64,000 nucleotides of DNA from Apricaphanius iberus (GCA_028564705.1 JAPXFQ010000117.1:229190-293189); one strand, 5' to 3'. Shown: positions 22,180 to 35,094, numbered from the stretch's first letter. The notes: generated from the letters alone by a model not told the origin. Numbers and translations are program-made.

Positions 22180-24343
22180 TCCTTGAAGTTCTCAGGGCCC
22201 CATGACGGTTCATATGTCTCTAACAAGTTAGAGATATACTTTTGTTGCCAAACTATGAAAAGACTTGTATACAAGCAGAGCTGTTTTAAATTCTATTCTC
22301 TGAGCGACAGGAAGCCAGTGCAGAGACCAGAGCACTGGACTAATATGGTCGTATTTCCTGGTTCTTGTCAGGACTCGAGCAGCAGCGTTCTGGATGTACT
22401 GCAGCTGTCTAACAGCTCATTTAGAGAGGCCAGTGAGCAGGCCATTACAGAAGTCTAACCTGCGGGAGACAAATGCATGGATAAGTCTCTCTAAGTTTGG
22501 TTTCGACACTATTCCTCTGACCTTAGCAATGTTTTTCAGATGGTAAAAAGCTGTTGATGTTATTGCTTTGATGTGGCTGTTTAGGTTCAGGTCTGAGTCC
22601 ATGATTACCCCTAGATTTCTAACCTGATTTTTTGGTTGAAGACAGAGAGACTCAAGATGACTGATCACTTTCTCTTTGTGTCTGTGGGCCAAAAACAATC
22701 ATCTCATTTTTTTTTTTTTGTTTAACTGGAGAAAGTTGTTTTGCATCCACACACTGATCTGTTCAATACAGTGACAGGGTGTATCTATAGGCCCATGTTC
22801 ACCTGCCATCAGTGACATGTAGATGTGAGTGTCATCTACATAGTTATGGTAAGACACATTATTGCTGTTAATTAGCTGACCCAATGGAAGCATGTACAAG
22901 TTGAATAGAAGTGGTCCCAAGATTGACCCCTGGGGGACTCCACAGATCATGGGAATTTTGTCTGAGACACAGTTGCCAATTTCGTCAAAGTACGTCCTGT
23001 CCTCGACATAGGACTTGAACCAGTTTAGAGCAGTACCAGAGATTCCCACCCAGTTTTCTATCCTGTGAAGTAAGATCCCATGGTCCACTGTGTCAAAGGC
23101 AGCGCTCAGGTCCAGCAGAACTAAAACTTAGACTTTGCATGCGTTGGTGTTCATGCGGATATCATTCGTCACCTTGATCAGAGCTGTCTCAGTGCTGCGG
23201 TGGGGCCAAAAGCCTGACTGGAAAGTATCAAACAAATTGTTAGACAGGAGAAAGTAAGTGAGCTGTTAATATACTACTTTCTCTAGGACTTCTCCAAAGA
23301 ATTGTAGGTTTCATATGGGCCGTTAGTTACTCAGTACTGGGGCATCAAGGCTGCTCTTCTTTAGAAGAGGCTTAATAACCACAGTTTTTAAGGCATTTGG
23401 GAATGTTCCCGTCTCAAGTGAGATGTTAACTAACTGACCAAGTTGTGGTAACAAGCTGCTCAGCATAGACTTTAGAAATTGAGTGGGTAATTCATCAAGG
23501 CAGCATGTACATGAACTCAGACCAGAGATAACATCTTCGATTGTTTTGTCACTGACAGGTGTAATAGGTAGATAGGTGTCAGCTCAAGGTGTTTATCTGA
23601 AAACAGTCTGGCCATTTGTTTTGTGGTAATTATGGCATTTTTAATGCCTTGGACTTTGTCATTAAAAAAATATTGCAAACTCATTGCACTTTGATGCAGA
23701 AATTAGTTCTAAGGGGAGTAAAACGTTAGGATTAGTTAATCTGTTCACTGTGGCAAACAGAACACAAGAATTGTTTTTGCAGTTTGTGATTATTTCAGAG
23801 AAATATTTCTCCCTATTTCCACGTAAAACCTGGTTAAACACACAAAGGACTTCTTTGTAAACCTCAAAATGAACCTGGAGCTTTGACTTACGCCATTTAC
23901 GTTCAGCTTTCCGGCACTCGCTTTTTGCGCCCTGACCGAAACTTCATTTCTCCAAGTTGGCTTTTGCTTAGTGTTAACCATTTTAACCTTGACAGGAGCA
24001 ATAGTATCCAAAACATTTACAACCAGGGACGTGTAAGAGTCCAATAGATTATCAACATTTGAACATGGGGGATTTTCAAATCTGATCAATTCCATAAACT
24101 GTGTCCTTGTTGTATCATTTATGTTTCTTCTTTGAATAACTAGAAGGGCCAACTACTGGTTTGGGTACAACAGATAGGTCAAAGAAGACACAAAAATGAT
24201 TAGATAAAGCAGCATCAATATCATTGACATTTGATATATGAACACCCTTTGTAATGACTGCAAGTGTGGCCTTTGTTGTGAGTCGCATCACTCACATGTT
24301 GAGTTAAACCAATTATTTCAAGGACAGCACTAAGTTCTTTGGT
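22180..24343 (-). pseudogene. LINE D, 3' part: linker and reverse transcriptase (L2/Rex1-type)
   Basis: Minus strand. The linker lies near 23790-24152 (VVNVLDTIAPVKVKMVN, KQKPTWRNE). The palm (22699-23088) carries HRIENWVGISGTALNWFKSY, CGVPQGSILGPLLFNLY and YVDD in the catalytic box, where relatives have YADD. The thumb (22417-22698) carries NLGVIMDSDLNLNSHIK, FYHLKNIAKVRG and RRLDFCNGLLTG. Many frame breaks separate these parts. The 5' half of the LINE continues at 27438 beyond the inserted hAT element. Confidence 0.82.
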
Positions 24344-25236
24344 ATGCCTAGTAGGGCTGTCCCTGACTATGAATTTTCATAGTCGAATCAGCATTTTCGA
24401 CTCTTTCTATAGTCGACCGATAGTCGAATCATCTAGGCCTATGTGTGTGTGTGTGTGAATGGGTTGGGAGGGGCACGACACTATAGTCAGCAGGAGGGTA
24501 AAACTATTTTTATTTTATTTTACACACCGAACACAGCAACAACTTTTAATAAAGCGACCAAAACTGCCTGCCAACTGTCAGACGAACTTAATTAGGTTTA
24601 AATAAAAAGGGTAATCTGGTGGATAAACATTTATAAACGTTTTCTCATAATATTCTAAAGCCGCGGTCGAAATACAGAACATCAGACAAATAATAAAAGA
24701 ACATTTTGATAAATAAACCTAAAAAAAACCTCTCTAGGATTTGCATTTCATATTTTGCGAAATTAAATTAAATCGGCAAAATTGCCTGTGCCAGCATGCT
24801 TTCAGAGCAGCGCAACACTGACACAAAAAGGCATTAATTTAAAGAATTAAATTAGAACAGATTATACATTTCTAATAATAAAAAAAACAAAAAATAATGA
24901 AATAACATCAGAATCAAGTCACAGGGAGCATAACAAATGTGTGCAAAATGCCAAAGTGCAGGGGAACATATATATATATATATATATAATTAATTAAATA
25001 TATATAATTAAAAAAACCCACAAACAACAGTTAAATTAGGTAACCCTGAGTGATCAATAAATAAAATAAAACGAAATAAATTCCAGAATTGTGAACGCTT
25101 TCCTTTTAACTACCGAAACAACAAACTGCAAGTTTTTTAGCTAAACATGTTCACACTCACAGCCAATTAAAATTAGAAAATGGCTGAAATGTTTGAAAAG
25201 AATTGTAACCTACCCGATCGAAAAAAATCCAGTCTT

Positions 25237-27105
25237 TCACTCTGTTTGTGTGCGTTTGAGTCTTTTCAAATTGTGTGCAAGGAAAACCAACTTGTCACCG
25301 TTGGCGGGCAGCAGTGCACTCCTGGTTTTACTGATAATAAATCCAGCCTTGGAGAAAATTCTTTCTGATGGTGTGGAAGGAGATGGGATGCTGTGGAATC
25401 TCTTTGCGGCCATGGACAGCTTTGGGTGTCTCTCCTTGTTCTTTTGCCACCCTTCCAGTGATCCTGTACTGCTTTTTGTAGTGTCCTTTAAATAAGCCTT
25501 CATCTCACTGTCCCCTGGCTGTTGCTCCTCTTCATCACTGGACAACAGCATCGACATCACTTGGTCTTTCTCTTTTTCTTGTCTTGAAGGGCCTGCTACA
25601 GTATCACGCTCCTCCACCAATTCACTGTCATCACCTACCTCCTGTACAGGCCTGGCAGCTAAACTCTCAGCCAGATTTTCCAGCACAGTTAATGCCTCAT
25701 TCCTTTGCTCATCATCAATAAAAAAGAAAGCTTCTTAAAACGTGGGTCAATAATTGCAGCCTTGATATAAATACTGCTCTCCAAAAGACGGCTTTTAACC
25801 TCCCATCGTCTGTCAATCTACTCGGTCAGGGTAATCTTGAGGGTCTTAGTAACAGCGCTATCGTCTTCATGTACCACCAAGTGTCGTTTCTTAATGTTCA
25901 TAAGCATCGGAACAGTGGCAGACAGAGATGTGTTCATATTTTGTGACAAAAGCTCTGTCAGTTTGATCATTGGCTTGAGAACATTGACTATGTCCTCTGC
26001 CATTCTCCACTGGGATGTTGTGAGCTCTAGATCGCGGTCGGACCGTTTGCTGACAGTTGAATCCTTCAGCACAGCTGAAACTGCACCCCTTTGTTCTAAC
26101 AGGCGATCGAGCATAAGTGTGAAACAAGGCGCCTTGCAGAAGCAACAATGACACACGGGGTCTTTCTTTAATGCGCTGTTAATGCACAATTACAGTGTAT
26201 GCCCTGCACAACGGACTCCCTGTACAGTTCCCCACAATGGGTCTTGGGCCAGTTGATTGGTGAATGCAACCATATTCGTTGCATTGTCATTGACAATAGA
26301 AACGATCTTAGTACCTGGAATGTCCCAATCAGAAATGACTTCTTTCAGTGTTTGTGAAATATGTTCTGCCGTATGACTTTCCTCCATTTTTTTGTTGCCA
26401 ACACAAAATTTTCCAGTCGCCAGGCTTCAGTAATAAAGTGGGCTGTAACTGTAAGATATGGCTCCATTTGCAGCGAGGTCCAAATATCTGTGGTGAGGCT
26501 GACTGCTTTGCAATTGTTTATCAACATGTAAACCTCCGCACGTATGGACGCGTATTTCACATCCACCGAATGCATAACTGTCTCTCTTTTGGGAACTGTG
26601 TATCCTGGCTCAAGTGTGTGCATTAGTTCTTTAAAACCGTCACCATCCACAACATTCACTGGCCTCGTGTCGAGCGCAATAAACTCTGCAATTTTGTCCG
26701 TGATTAATCTTTTTCGTTTCTCGGACAATGGCGGCCTCAAATCTAGCTTTCTTTGAGTTAGTTTTGGTGCAGCTCCGGTACTAGATGAACTGCCGTCGTC
26801 AGTCTGATGCTGTGGGTGTATCTAAAAAAATGATGAACATATTTTAAGTCCCAACGTATGATATTACTATTCGTAAATTAAAAGCTCCATTAGGAGTGAA
26901 CTGTCGTTATTAGTAAGAAACTTACCCTTTTTAAGTGATAAGCCATGTTTGTTGTTGATGAGTGGTACGACATGAGCTGTTGGCACAACTTGCATTTTAC
27001 TTTTTTTGGATCATGTTTTACCATTTCAAAGTGCATCCACACTTTAGATTTTCTTAATCCAGACATTGTTGTGTAGCCTAATCCCGCCGTCAAAATGGTC
27101 CTCAT
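25237..27105 (-). pseudogene. hAT transposase with BED zinc finger (ZBED-like), broken
   Basis: Minus strand, roughly 600 codons. The first exon carries a BED finger: SKVWMHFEMVKHDPKKVKC, then C-x2-C in CKLCQQLMS and the distal His in MAYHLKR. A 104-bp GT-AG intron (26822-26925) keeps phase 0. The body carries LSEKRKRLITDKIAEFIALD, AVSLTTDIWTS and IVSIVNDNATNMV. The C-terminal dimerisation domain carries STPSERIFSKAG and ISKTRSALLP, ending at about 25237. Damage includes a frameshift near 26385-26400, a TAA in place of a Gln codon near 26188, and further shifts between 25690 and 26160. In a working element this protein cuts and reinserts the DNA. Confidence 0.86.
26822..26925 (-). other. intron of the hAT transposase gene
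   Basis: On the minus strand, coding sequence for HLKR is followed by GGTAAGTTTC, and coding resumes after CATTTTTTTAG. The acceptor has a clear pyrimidine tract. The first exon codes for the BED finger and the second for the rest. Confidence 0.72.
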
Positions 27106-27437
27106 CTCGTCATAGATCAGGGAAAGTGAAAATTAAATGTGTCACAGGGGTGGTTGGATTTATTCACAAACCTGTTAAAAATATTTATTGAATGCTTCTT
27201 TCTTTTCACTTTTGTTTTTACTCCATTATCATAATTAAAGGCTGTATATAACTTAATATAACCGTACAAAAACTAGTAGTTTTGTGTCCAAATAGACATT
27301 AAGCACCCCCATATTGCAAAAATGGTATGATGCTCGTTTCACCCGCGAAGATTCGACTGTGAGATCGGTGGTCGAATCAGGCTCCGTATTTCGATGCATC
27401 GAATCTTCAAGTATTCGGGGACAGCCCTAAAGCCTAT

Positions 27438-28240
27438 CATTGGTTACATCCACATGCACATTAAAATCACCTGAAATTCCGTGCAAACAAATATAAATAA
27501 GTCAGTAAAAAATGTAGTAAAACAATTCTGTGGTGGCTTGTAAATTGTCATATAAAGTATGGAAGATTATTTAATCTCCATTTTGAATGACACATACTCA
27601 AACGATGGGTTTGTGGGTCAATATATTGTCCCTTAAAATGGCACAAACACCCCCTCCCTTCTGGTTTTGGTGTGTTTCAGACACAAAATTGAAGTGAGAT
27701 GGACCACACTCAATCAAAACTGCATTGCCAGTGTTTTTGTCGAGCCACGTTTCAGTTAAAAACATAAAATTCTGATTCTAAGAGGAAATTAAACTGTTTA
27801 CTAAAAATGACTTGTTTTTTTAAATTATCTGACATTGAGAGCAGCATGTTAGATATTTATCTCTTTTTGAGTAGATAGAATCTTTTTGCAAGGGATATGG
27901 ATTAAATGTCTTTGATTACTCAGTCTGACTGTCCCTCTGTTATCTAATCTACGTGGTTTGACAGTACTGATTGTTTTAGAAGAGCACACTCCCTCTCTGG
28001 ACCTCTGGTTGGTTTTGAGTCTGCTTTGCATGATAGCAACACAGAGGCCCTTAATGTCCTAGAGAGCAGCAGTGAAGCTGCTGGAGGTAACAGCTGTGGG
28101 CACCGGTGGTGGGGGCAGAGTTGGGGAGACCTTGGTTGGTGAAAAAGGCGGGAGTGGGGCACGATACTTCTGTGGGGACAAGGGACTTGATTTTTACATG
28201 ACTGGAGTGAGGGGAACCATTTTAATCCCATATTGTACCA
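27438..28240 (-). pseudogene. LINE D, 5' part: endonuclease region
   Basis: Minus strand. Directly beyond the hAT end it reads GDFNVHVDVTNDRL, the catalytic motif region of the apurinic-type endonuclease of LINEs. Further 5' there are stretches typical of the start of the endonuclease and its leader, with many stops. Together with 22180-24343 this is one LINE of about 3 kb split by the hAT insertion. The leader part (27850-28240) is too decayed to place exactly. Confidence 0.7.
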
Positions 28241-28350
28241 GGTTTAGGTACTACTGTCACCTTTACCTTCCAGGCCTTCTCTAGCTCCTCTCTGAGCCCT
28301 TGGTATTTCTCAAGTTTCTCATGTTCCTTCTTCTTGATGTTACCATCACT
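28241..28350 (-). pseudogene. short retroelement ORF fragment
   Basis: Minus strand reads EHEKLEKYQGLREELEKAWK and then KVTVVP. A very similar helical segment occurs at the C-terminus of a retrotransposon polyprotein that is abundant in fish. I do not recall its clade with certainty. No other part of that protein is present. Confidence 0.4.
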
Positions 28351-29790
28351 TGGTATAGGGGAATAATATATATGCGCCTGCGCGTCGGGCTGTTAGCGGT
28401 GGCCGCGGCGGGTGGCCGGCATCTCTGGGCCCGATCAGTCAAATTGGCACTGGACATGGCTCCTGGGTCTTGGTCCAAGCACTCTGCAGCGTGCTTGGGT
28501 GGGGGCCCTTTAACCGGTGCTGGTCGGCCTCTGCGGTGGACTGACCGGGTGATGGGGTGTGGGCTGGTGGGTTGGGATGCTGGGTTCGGTTGCCTCCCGG
28601 CCATCGGGCGGTAGTAGCGAGGCTGGAGGGTGTTGGCCTGGGGGGTTGGCCACCTGGGGCTTCGGTCTGCTCAGGTGCCCGGCGCGGCATGTCCGGGGTA
28701 TCCGAGTTGGTTCTGCTCCGGGTTCCGGCCTCAACGCGGGGGCCCCCGGGATGCTAGCGGTGCTTGGGGCCTCTCTTGTTGACGGGGAGGCTTTTACCAT
28801 CTAGCACAGGCGCTCTCCCGAACGGGGTGCGCTTGAGACGGGGGGGAGGGTGTATGGGGTGAGGGTGGCCTAAACTCAGCCTGGGTGTCTAGTGTCCTGT
28901 GTTTTGTTAGTAGTTTGAATGTTGGGATGGATTTCGGTCTGCCCCTGGGATCGAGGCGGGCGGATGGCTTGGGATCCCATGGGGCTCAGAAGGGGCCGCT
29001 GCCGTGGGCCCCGACTTGACATGCTGGGGCCTCCCACCCCTGGTAGATCGGCTGAATGGGGATGCCTATTGAGGTCAGCAGGGGAGCTGGCTCCCTGGGG
29101 TAGGCATCGTGTCACCGCAATTATTTCCTCCCCATCCCCATTTGCCTCTGTCCACCTGCTCCTTCATTCTACCATTCACAAGGCCTTGGGACGTGGGTAC
29201 GTCACTGGGGTGCGGGATGGAGTTTCTGTCTTCGCTACCCGGTGGTGGCCTGGGTCCCAATTTTATTGAGCAACTTAGACACTTACACTTGCAACATTTA
29301 CATGACACACGCACATGTAGGGACATGCCGGCGGAGCCCGTGGGCTCGTCCCTGCGATCTCTCGGGGCCCCAGCATTGCGGCTGCTTGGTGTTCCCCTGG
29401 GGCTTCCATCTGTTCCTCTCTTGGTGGGTGATAGGCCCTGCGCTGGTCCGCCTGCGGCTCCTGCGCTCTGTGGGACTCTGGATGCATGCGTCTCCTGCCT
29501 CCTTCATGTCTGTGTCGATTCCTGTAGGACGGATTGACGGTTCCTTAAACCAGCTATTAATCACTTGCATGGGGAAACCTTATTCAGACCTACATGCTCG
29601 CACACACACATAGGTGTGGGGATTTTTTAATACACATACATCAAGTTGCTTGGGAAAGTAAATCTGTTGGGCTTGTACTTGGTACTCAGACACCAATTCT
29701 GAGTGGCAAACTGCTAGACAGGACACGTTAAAAAGAAAAAAAAAAAAAGAAAAAAAGAAAGAAAAAATTTGTTGATGCACACTGGCTCAT
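28351..29790 (+). repeat. GC-rich LINE 3'-UTR-like segment with poly(A), copy A
   Basis: A GC-rich, gene-free block (28378-29560), followed by the sequence AAATCTGTTGGGCTTGTACT, the TGGTACTCAGACACCAATTC segment, GCTAGACAGGACACG and an A-rich tail (29730-29770). The last ~150 bp recur at 37091-37260 (reverse) and 48400-48490. The CGATTCCTGTAGGACGGATT part (29515-29620) recurs at 47855-47970. A poly(A)-tailed LINE 3' UTR is the best reading, probably L1/Tx1-like. Compared with copy C, about 400 bp are missing just before the tail segment. The open frames here are GC-driven and on both strands, so I call no protein. Confidence 0.68.
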
Positions 29791-29849
29791 TAATATGTCT
29801 TTTTTCCGTCTTGTAATAAACATTTTGTATTCCGAGGAAATCACTGCCT

Positions 29850-30240
29850 AAAGGACTTTTTTTTCAGTTTTGACTCATTTTTATAAATAGTCAGATAGTT
29901 TCACAGTTAGCCAGAGTTAAAAAAATTAGAGTACCTGTCGAACCACTATACAGTAGGTGCAAACCTGGTGAAGAACTATAGAAAACGTCTGATCTCAGTG
30001 ATTGAGAAACGAAGGTTTCTGTACCAAATATTGAGTTCTGTTTGTCTGATGTATCAAATACTTCTCATTCAATAAAATGGAAATCAATTATTTCAAAATC
30101 ATTCACTCTGATTTTATGCATTTTTGGTTTAGATTCTGTCTCTCACAGTTAAAGAGTACCTTTGAAACAAAACATGCTTTGTAAGTGGGAAAACTTCAAA
30201 AATCACTAGTGTATCAAATGCTTGTTCTCCCAATTGTATA
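29850..30240 (+). pseudogene. Tc1-like element, right-end remnant
   Basis: The C-terminus of a transposase (NLVKNYRKRLISVIEK, about 29960-30010) is followed by AAGGTTTCTGTACCAAATAT, AATAAAATG and TCAAATGCTTGTTCTCCC at about 30213-30230. That series is the usual 3' end of one fish Tc1 lineage. The rest of the element is absent. Confidence 0.72.
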
Positions 30241-30599
30241 AGAAATATAGCTGGTTTGAAGTCAAAATGTAGTAAAACCAAATACAGATTAAATTTAGAT
30301 TGATCTCTTGTTTGCGTACTCTACATTTTGTAAATTGATTAAAAAAAACTATTATTTATATTTCTAAAAGCACTCTGTCATCTTTGTATGACATTTCTTG
30401 ACCTAGATGCAGAATCCAACTAGGGAGACCAGTTGAAAAAAATATCATGTTTAATTGAAAACAAAGGTAACGTTGATGATGATGGTAACAAAATCGGGAA
30501 CACTGCACAGGGAAATAGAGATGAGAAAAACCTTATGGAAGTGAAGCCCAACTCTGAGATCACAGCGCGGAGTGGATTCAACTTGTTTGAATATGCGCA

Positions 30600-31050
30600 G
30601 GTAAGGACTCAGTAGATGGGAGATGGAATGTCAGTGAGGGATAATTACAAGTCCAAGATTTCTGTAGAAGCCTCCTGCTAGGTTTCTGGAGATGAGGAGA
30701 GAGGACAGAGCACGAAGAGCGGCCGGCAGAGCACAAAGATAAAACATGGATCACAGAGGAACTTGGAGCTTGAAGGCAGTCATATGTGGAAAATGAGCCA
30801 TGGTTTACTGAGAAGCTGGAGAACTGATCAAGTGGAAATAGCGGCAAGTGAAACCGTGAACACACGGAGGGCTTGTGAGTTACCAAGATGGTTTGACACA
30901 CAGGCATTGAAGGTCTGATAGCCAGCTCCTTATATCCACAGCCTGTGATAAGCCTCAATAGGCTTTATCTGGGCAAGTGCAGCGATGTGACTCCCCCTGC
31001 TCCTGACTTAATTAAAAGATCTTCAGCTCAGCCAGGACCTCTGGTGAAAC
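30600..31050 (-). repeat. unclassified LTR-like repeat
   Basis: Read on the minus strand there is a GGATATAAGGAGCTGGC promoter-like box near 30925, with A/G-rich sequence on the plus strand. It is similar in style to 21605-22175. No paired copy or coding region is visible, so the class is a guess. Confidence 0.28.
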
Positions 31051-31511
31051 TTTTCATAAACATGTAGAAAATGTGCAGGAAAAGGAAAAAAAACTGTTAA
31101 ATACCAAGACTCCTAACACTTTATTTTCAGCATTTTGTAACACCTGCCTAAAACATTAACACAATACTGTATATGTCTTATTGAATTAGAACTCGAAGTA
31201 AAAAGTTATAGAATTAAAATTCAGAAGATTTTTTATCTTAGGATTTATTTAAGATTTACGATTAGGCCAACACTAAGAGAACATATGAATGTGTTAATTG
31301 CAAGAATTAGAGTTACATGCACTTAAGCACTGTTGTGCAAATAAATTCATTTTTACTGATGGTGGCCATTAAACATGTGTTTGCAGTATTTATGGATTCC
31401 ACTCTGGCATATTTTTGTCTTTTCTCCCATTGAGAACACGGCAATGAGAAAATACATAATTGATAACGGTTTTTGTCTTTCTATATCCTTCCTCCTTTTT
31501 TTCCCCATCTA
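31051..31511. other. no feature recognised
   Basis: AT-rich DNA without motifs or coding tracts. Confidence 0.4.
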
Positions 31512-32064
31512 AAAGGAAATTCACATTTTTTTTTCAATATAGACCTTATTTTGAGCAATTTTTATGTTGTTTTTTTCACTCACCCTGAGAAGTTTCGAGG
31601 CAGTCTGAGCCGTTCAGCAGTATTTATACATCTAGTCTTGATCAGTGTACATTTGTAGAACGGGAGTGCTCGGGGCAGAACAAATGCCGCTTGTAGTAAG
31701 GTTTAGTCTGCCCCAAACGCCTTAATTTTACCATGTTTATATTCTCCTTGAACTTACGAATGCCTCGGAAGTGCTTCTTAATTGTCTTCCAGGCTAATTT
31801 GGGAGCCTAACAATAAAACACTAATAAAAAGGTGAAGAATCTGCCTACGTGGATGCTACGGCAGAATTAAACCTTACTATAAGTAGCATTTGTACTGCCC
31901 TGAGCACTCCTGTTCTACAGATGTATGATGATCATGACTGGATATATACATACTACTGAACAGCTCAAACTGACTCCAAACTTCTCAGGGTGAGTGAAAA
32001 AACATGAAAATAGCTAAATATAAAGTCCAGGTTTCAAAAAACAAAAATAACTTTCTCTTTAAAG
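31512..32064. mobile_element. foldback MITE with ~200-bp inverted arms
   Basis: Bases 31512-31715 and 31850-32064 are inverted copies. Shared stretches include CACTCACCCTGAGAAGTTTC and GCAGAACAAATGC-like segments against GCATTTGTACTGCCCTGAGC. The ~135-bp centre (31716-31850) is also present in the copy at 7005-7300. There is no coding capacity, and the exact ends and target duplication are unclear. Confidence 0.75.
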
Positions 32065-33089
32065 ATATAAAAATGCCCTTTTGCATTTATGTCAGAAATT
32101 CAGGGTTGTAATGTAAATATTTGATGATACTGATCTCAGTTGGTGATATAAACATATTCGTCTTATTTGATAAATAGTTTTCTATTTGTCTAAACATGAC
32201 ATTGCAGTTATTTTGCCCACAATCTGGCCCCTCAGCTCCTTTTGGAATAAAACTAGACAAGCTCTTTCAACTACTGAGCAGTACTTTGCCCCAAACCATG
32301 AACTCAGCACATTTTTTTAATCATATAACTGGCCAGCCAATGGAAATTGAGAAGAAGCGCTGTCTACTACTTTCCATGTCAGCCAGGTCACTTCTGTACA
32401 ACACCCCACGGGGAATAAGGGCTTCCTCTTTATCACTCACACTGCCAGTTAAAAAAACAGAAAAGCAGCAAAAAGTGATGAAAATACATGTCCCATATTT
32501 TTTCTCTTCTCTATTTGTCTTTCGCTCACACAAACCTGTGTCAAATTCTTAGACCAATAGATTTAGTGATGATATTTTTGTGTTAATCATTGATATGTAA
32601 AGAAACACGTCATAAGAAAAAAATAACAATATTTAGTTAATTTATGTTTTTTTACACTGAATCGATATTGATTTACTGAGTAACACTAACATCACATATT
32701 TTTCTTGAAGATAGGTGGCACAGAACGATACACTGCCAAGTGTGTTTAGTATATTCTGGTAATATGAGTGGGAGTATTCTGAGTTACCATACATTTGTTT
32801 CCAAAAGCGTACACACTTATAATGTTACATAAATATTTTTTAATTCAAGAGTAAACCACTGTAATCAAACAACAAAGGTAGGAATTTAGTTTTATTTTAT
32901 ACAAAACTTATATTATAATGAATCTGAGAGACCACAAATAAATTAGGAGTGTCATACAAAATAACTTTCTACTGGGATTTGGTGGCTCAGTAAACACAAT
33001 CATTAATTACTACAGAAAAAACAGGAAAACTGTCATTATTGAAAAGCTGAATTTTTAACCTAAAGCTAATCAAATAAGAAAACAGGACG
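32065..33089. other. no feature recognised
   Basis: AT-rich DNA; a 118-codon plus-strand frame at 32196 has no recognisable domain and no supporting signal. Confidence 0.4.
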
Positions 33090-33350
33090 GAAACATAATC
33101 AGGGAGAATCCCAGGAGGCATCTGGAGCTCCAGAAATTTCTGCCAATAACTGGTTATGTTGCACATGCGAAAATCTGTGGTATTCTAGAACTATCTGTAT
33201 TGAGGGATAGGGTTATTAATCAAAATTGAGAAAACTGAACGTTAGACTACAATTTGAAATAATAAATTTGACTCAAAATCAACACTAACCACTAACAAAA
33301 GACCTCCAGAGTCAAGCATGGTGGGGACAATACTGGCAAAAACATAACCT
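33090..33350 (+). pseudogene. Tc1-like transposase fossil
   Basis: The order of GAGCTCCAGAAATTTCTGCC, AATAACTGGTTATGTTGCAC and GTCAAGCATGGTGGGGACAA matches the middle of a fish Tc1 element (the SVKHGG-like motif region). It is heavily diverged, without an open frame and without visible ends. Confidence 0.5.
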
Positions 33351-34689
33351 CCTTGGAAATGGTAAAAATGTATTCACTTTGACATGCAGAATCCTTAAAG
33401 TGTCTTGAAGTTTGCAGCCAGCCCTCTGTTCTGATTATTTAAGCTAATATTTATTTGAATACTTAAAGATTTGCTCCATTATTAGGAAATGATCAGTTGT
33501 TTTTTGAAAAAGGAAGAAAAAAGTATGAAAGAGTGATTACATGACAACACTAACATCTAACTATCTATTGACGTAGAATATCTAATTCTATACCCTTCAT
33601 CCCTCTGCAAACACCGTATCCCAGACATCAAAAGCGAAGCACACCTCAAAAATATGACATAACTTGATCTGTCTCAAAATGTGTCAAATTGCCTTACATT
33701 TAGACTGCTGCATGACACTTTTTGTCAGTACACTAGCATCTACAACAAGACAGAAAACAGTCAGTAACTTCACGCATAGTTCATATAATAAAGAGACAAA
33801 CTGAAATTTGAGTATACTAGATAACTGGGGACATAATGCAGTTGTTAAATAATTTAAAATACGTTAAATCATGAACTATGTGACCTTCAAGTCAAGCATA
33901 CAATATTTTTCATTATATCAGGAAACCAACTTGGATCTGCTCACTAGCATTATCCATTATTATCCATTGAATTACAAAAGGGTTTTAACTAATAATATGT
34001 CTTAAATTTTGAACATAATGAGTTTGACAGTTATTGTGTGGTCTAATTTTTAAAGTTAGACCGTTTTAAAAAGTCAATTAAAAATTAATACAATGTGTTG
34101 AACTACCAAATACTATTTTATGATGCATTTATCCATTGCTGGTTTAAGTCAGTGTGAATTCAGAATTATCGGTTTTCCACATATAGCCTTATTTGTCAAA
34201 ATGTTTTTTTCCTCATCTTTATCCTGGATAAAACTATGGAACACATTATCTTTGATTCTCAAATTTCCTGCTATTGGGATGCAATATTTGGATAAAAGCT
34301 TTCTGATGAAAACACCCGAGCAACCTCAGCTCACTGATATCTTTAAAATAAAATTAACAGCAAGCCCACCTTGACATCCCCATGGAGCTCTTTACCAACA
34401 TCTATTATCTCTCTGAGCTTCACCTTTGGGTTAATTTAATTCAACATTTAAAATAAAATAAGCAACTGCAGCAGGTCTATCTGGCAGTCTAAGTAGATAT
34501 TTGTGAGAGATTGCAAGGTTTCTCTCGAGAGTCAGTTTGTCTGCCATGGTTTTCAAATTAAAAAAACACTGATCTCTCCTTTTGGGTTCCAGGTCAGTCT
34601 CTGCTTAAAGCAGAGCAGTTTAAGTGTCTTGTTTCCCAAATTTTGGATTGTGAGTTGACAGTTTGCGACTTTCACATTTAAATGACCTG
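33351..34689. other. no feature recognised
   Basis: AT-rich DNA, short frames only. Confidence 0.4.
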
Positions 34690-35094
34690 AGTCAAAAAAT
34701 TAAAGTGATAGTCTGGACTTTGTAAGAAAAAAAGAGAGAGAGGGGCATGCTCCCTCCTCCTCCCTTTCTTGAAGCCACGCCTACTTTTCCGTGCACGCGC
34801 CAGGTCAATGGGCCAAGACGTGCGGAGGAGAGAGAGAAAACAACCAGAGTGTCAACAATGGAGATACCGGAGGTGAGGATGCTTTTTTGATTTAATAAAA
34901 TCTTCTGCTCTTGAGCTGAGTGTTGATCCATGGCTGCGCTCGGGACTAATGGTGGAGGCTTGATTCGGAGGCTCCGTGTAAAAAGAAAACCGAGCACGCG
35001 CGCAGTTAGAAGCACGAGCACACAGCGTTCGTGATGATTGACAGTCCTTGGTGATCTGAAATCTGGCTTTGTGGGAACGGAACAACGAGGTCCC
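34690..35094. repeat. GC-richer unclassified segment next to Gypsy remnant
   Basis: Begins AAAGTGATAGTCTGGACTTT, then a block with GCCACGCCTAC and CACGCGCGCAG, contrasting with the AT-rich surroundings. It is probably a repeat remnant inserted at the end of the Gypsy fragment. No inverted repeat or coding motif identified. Confidence 0.3.

Larger units (their letters stand above)
24352..27429 (-). mobile_element. hAT-type DNA transposon inserted in LINE D
   Basis: A 3078-bp element bounded by TAGGGCTGTCCC at 24352 and its reverse complement at 27418-27429. The flanking octamers ATGCCTAG (24344-24351) and AAGCCTAT (27430-27437) agree at six of eight positions, a worn 8-bp hAT target duplication. 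TCGAATC motifs recur near both ends, as subterminal transposase-binding sites do in hAT elements. It carries one BED-finger transposase gene on the minus strand (25237-27105). The part from 24440 to 25180 is non-coding with GT and AT microsatellites. LINE D endonuclease sequence continues on both sides. Confidence 0.88.

Noticed and set aside
28300..29613. Several GC-rich ORFs on both strands
   Set aside because: The openness follows from low stop-codon density in GC-rich DNA. The block is part of a LINE 3'-UTR-like repeat and no domain is recognisable.
32196..32552. 118-codon plus-strand ORF as a gene
   Set aside because: No recognisable domain, no splice or promoter support, and the opposite strand is open too.
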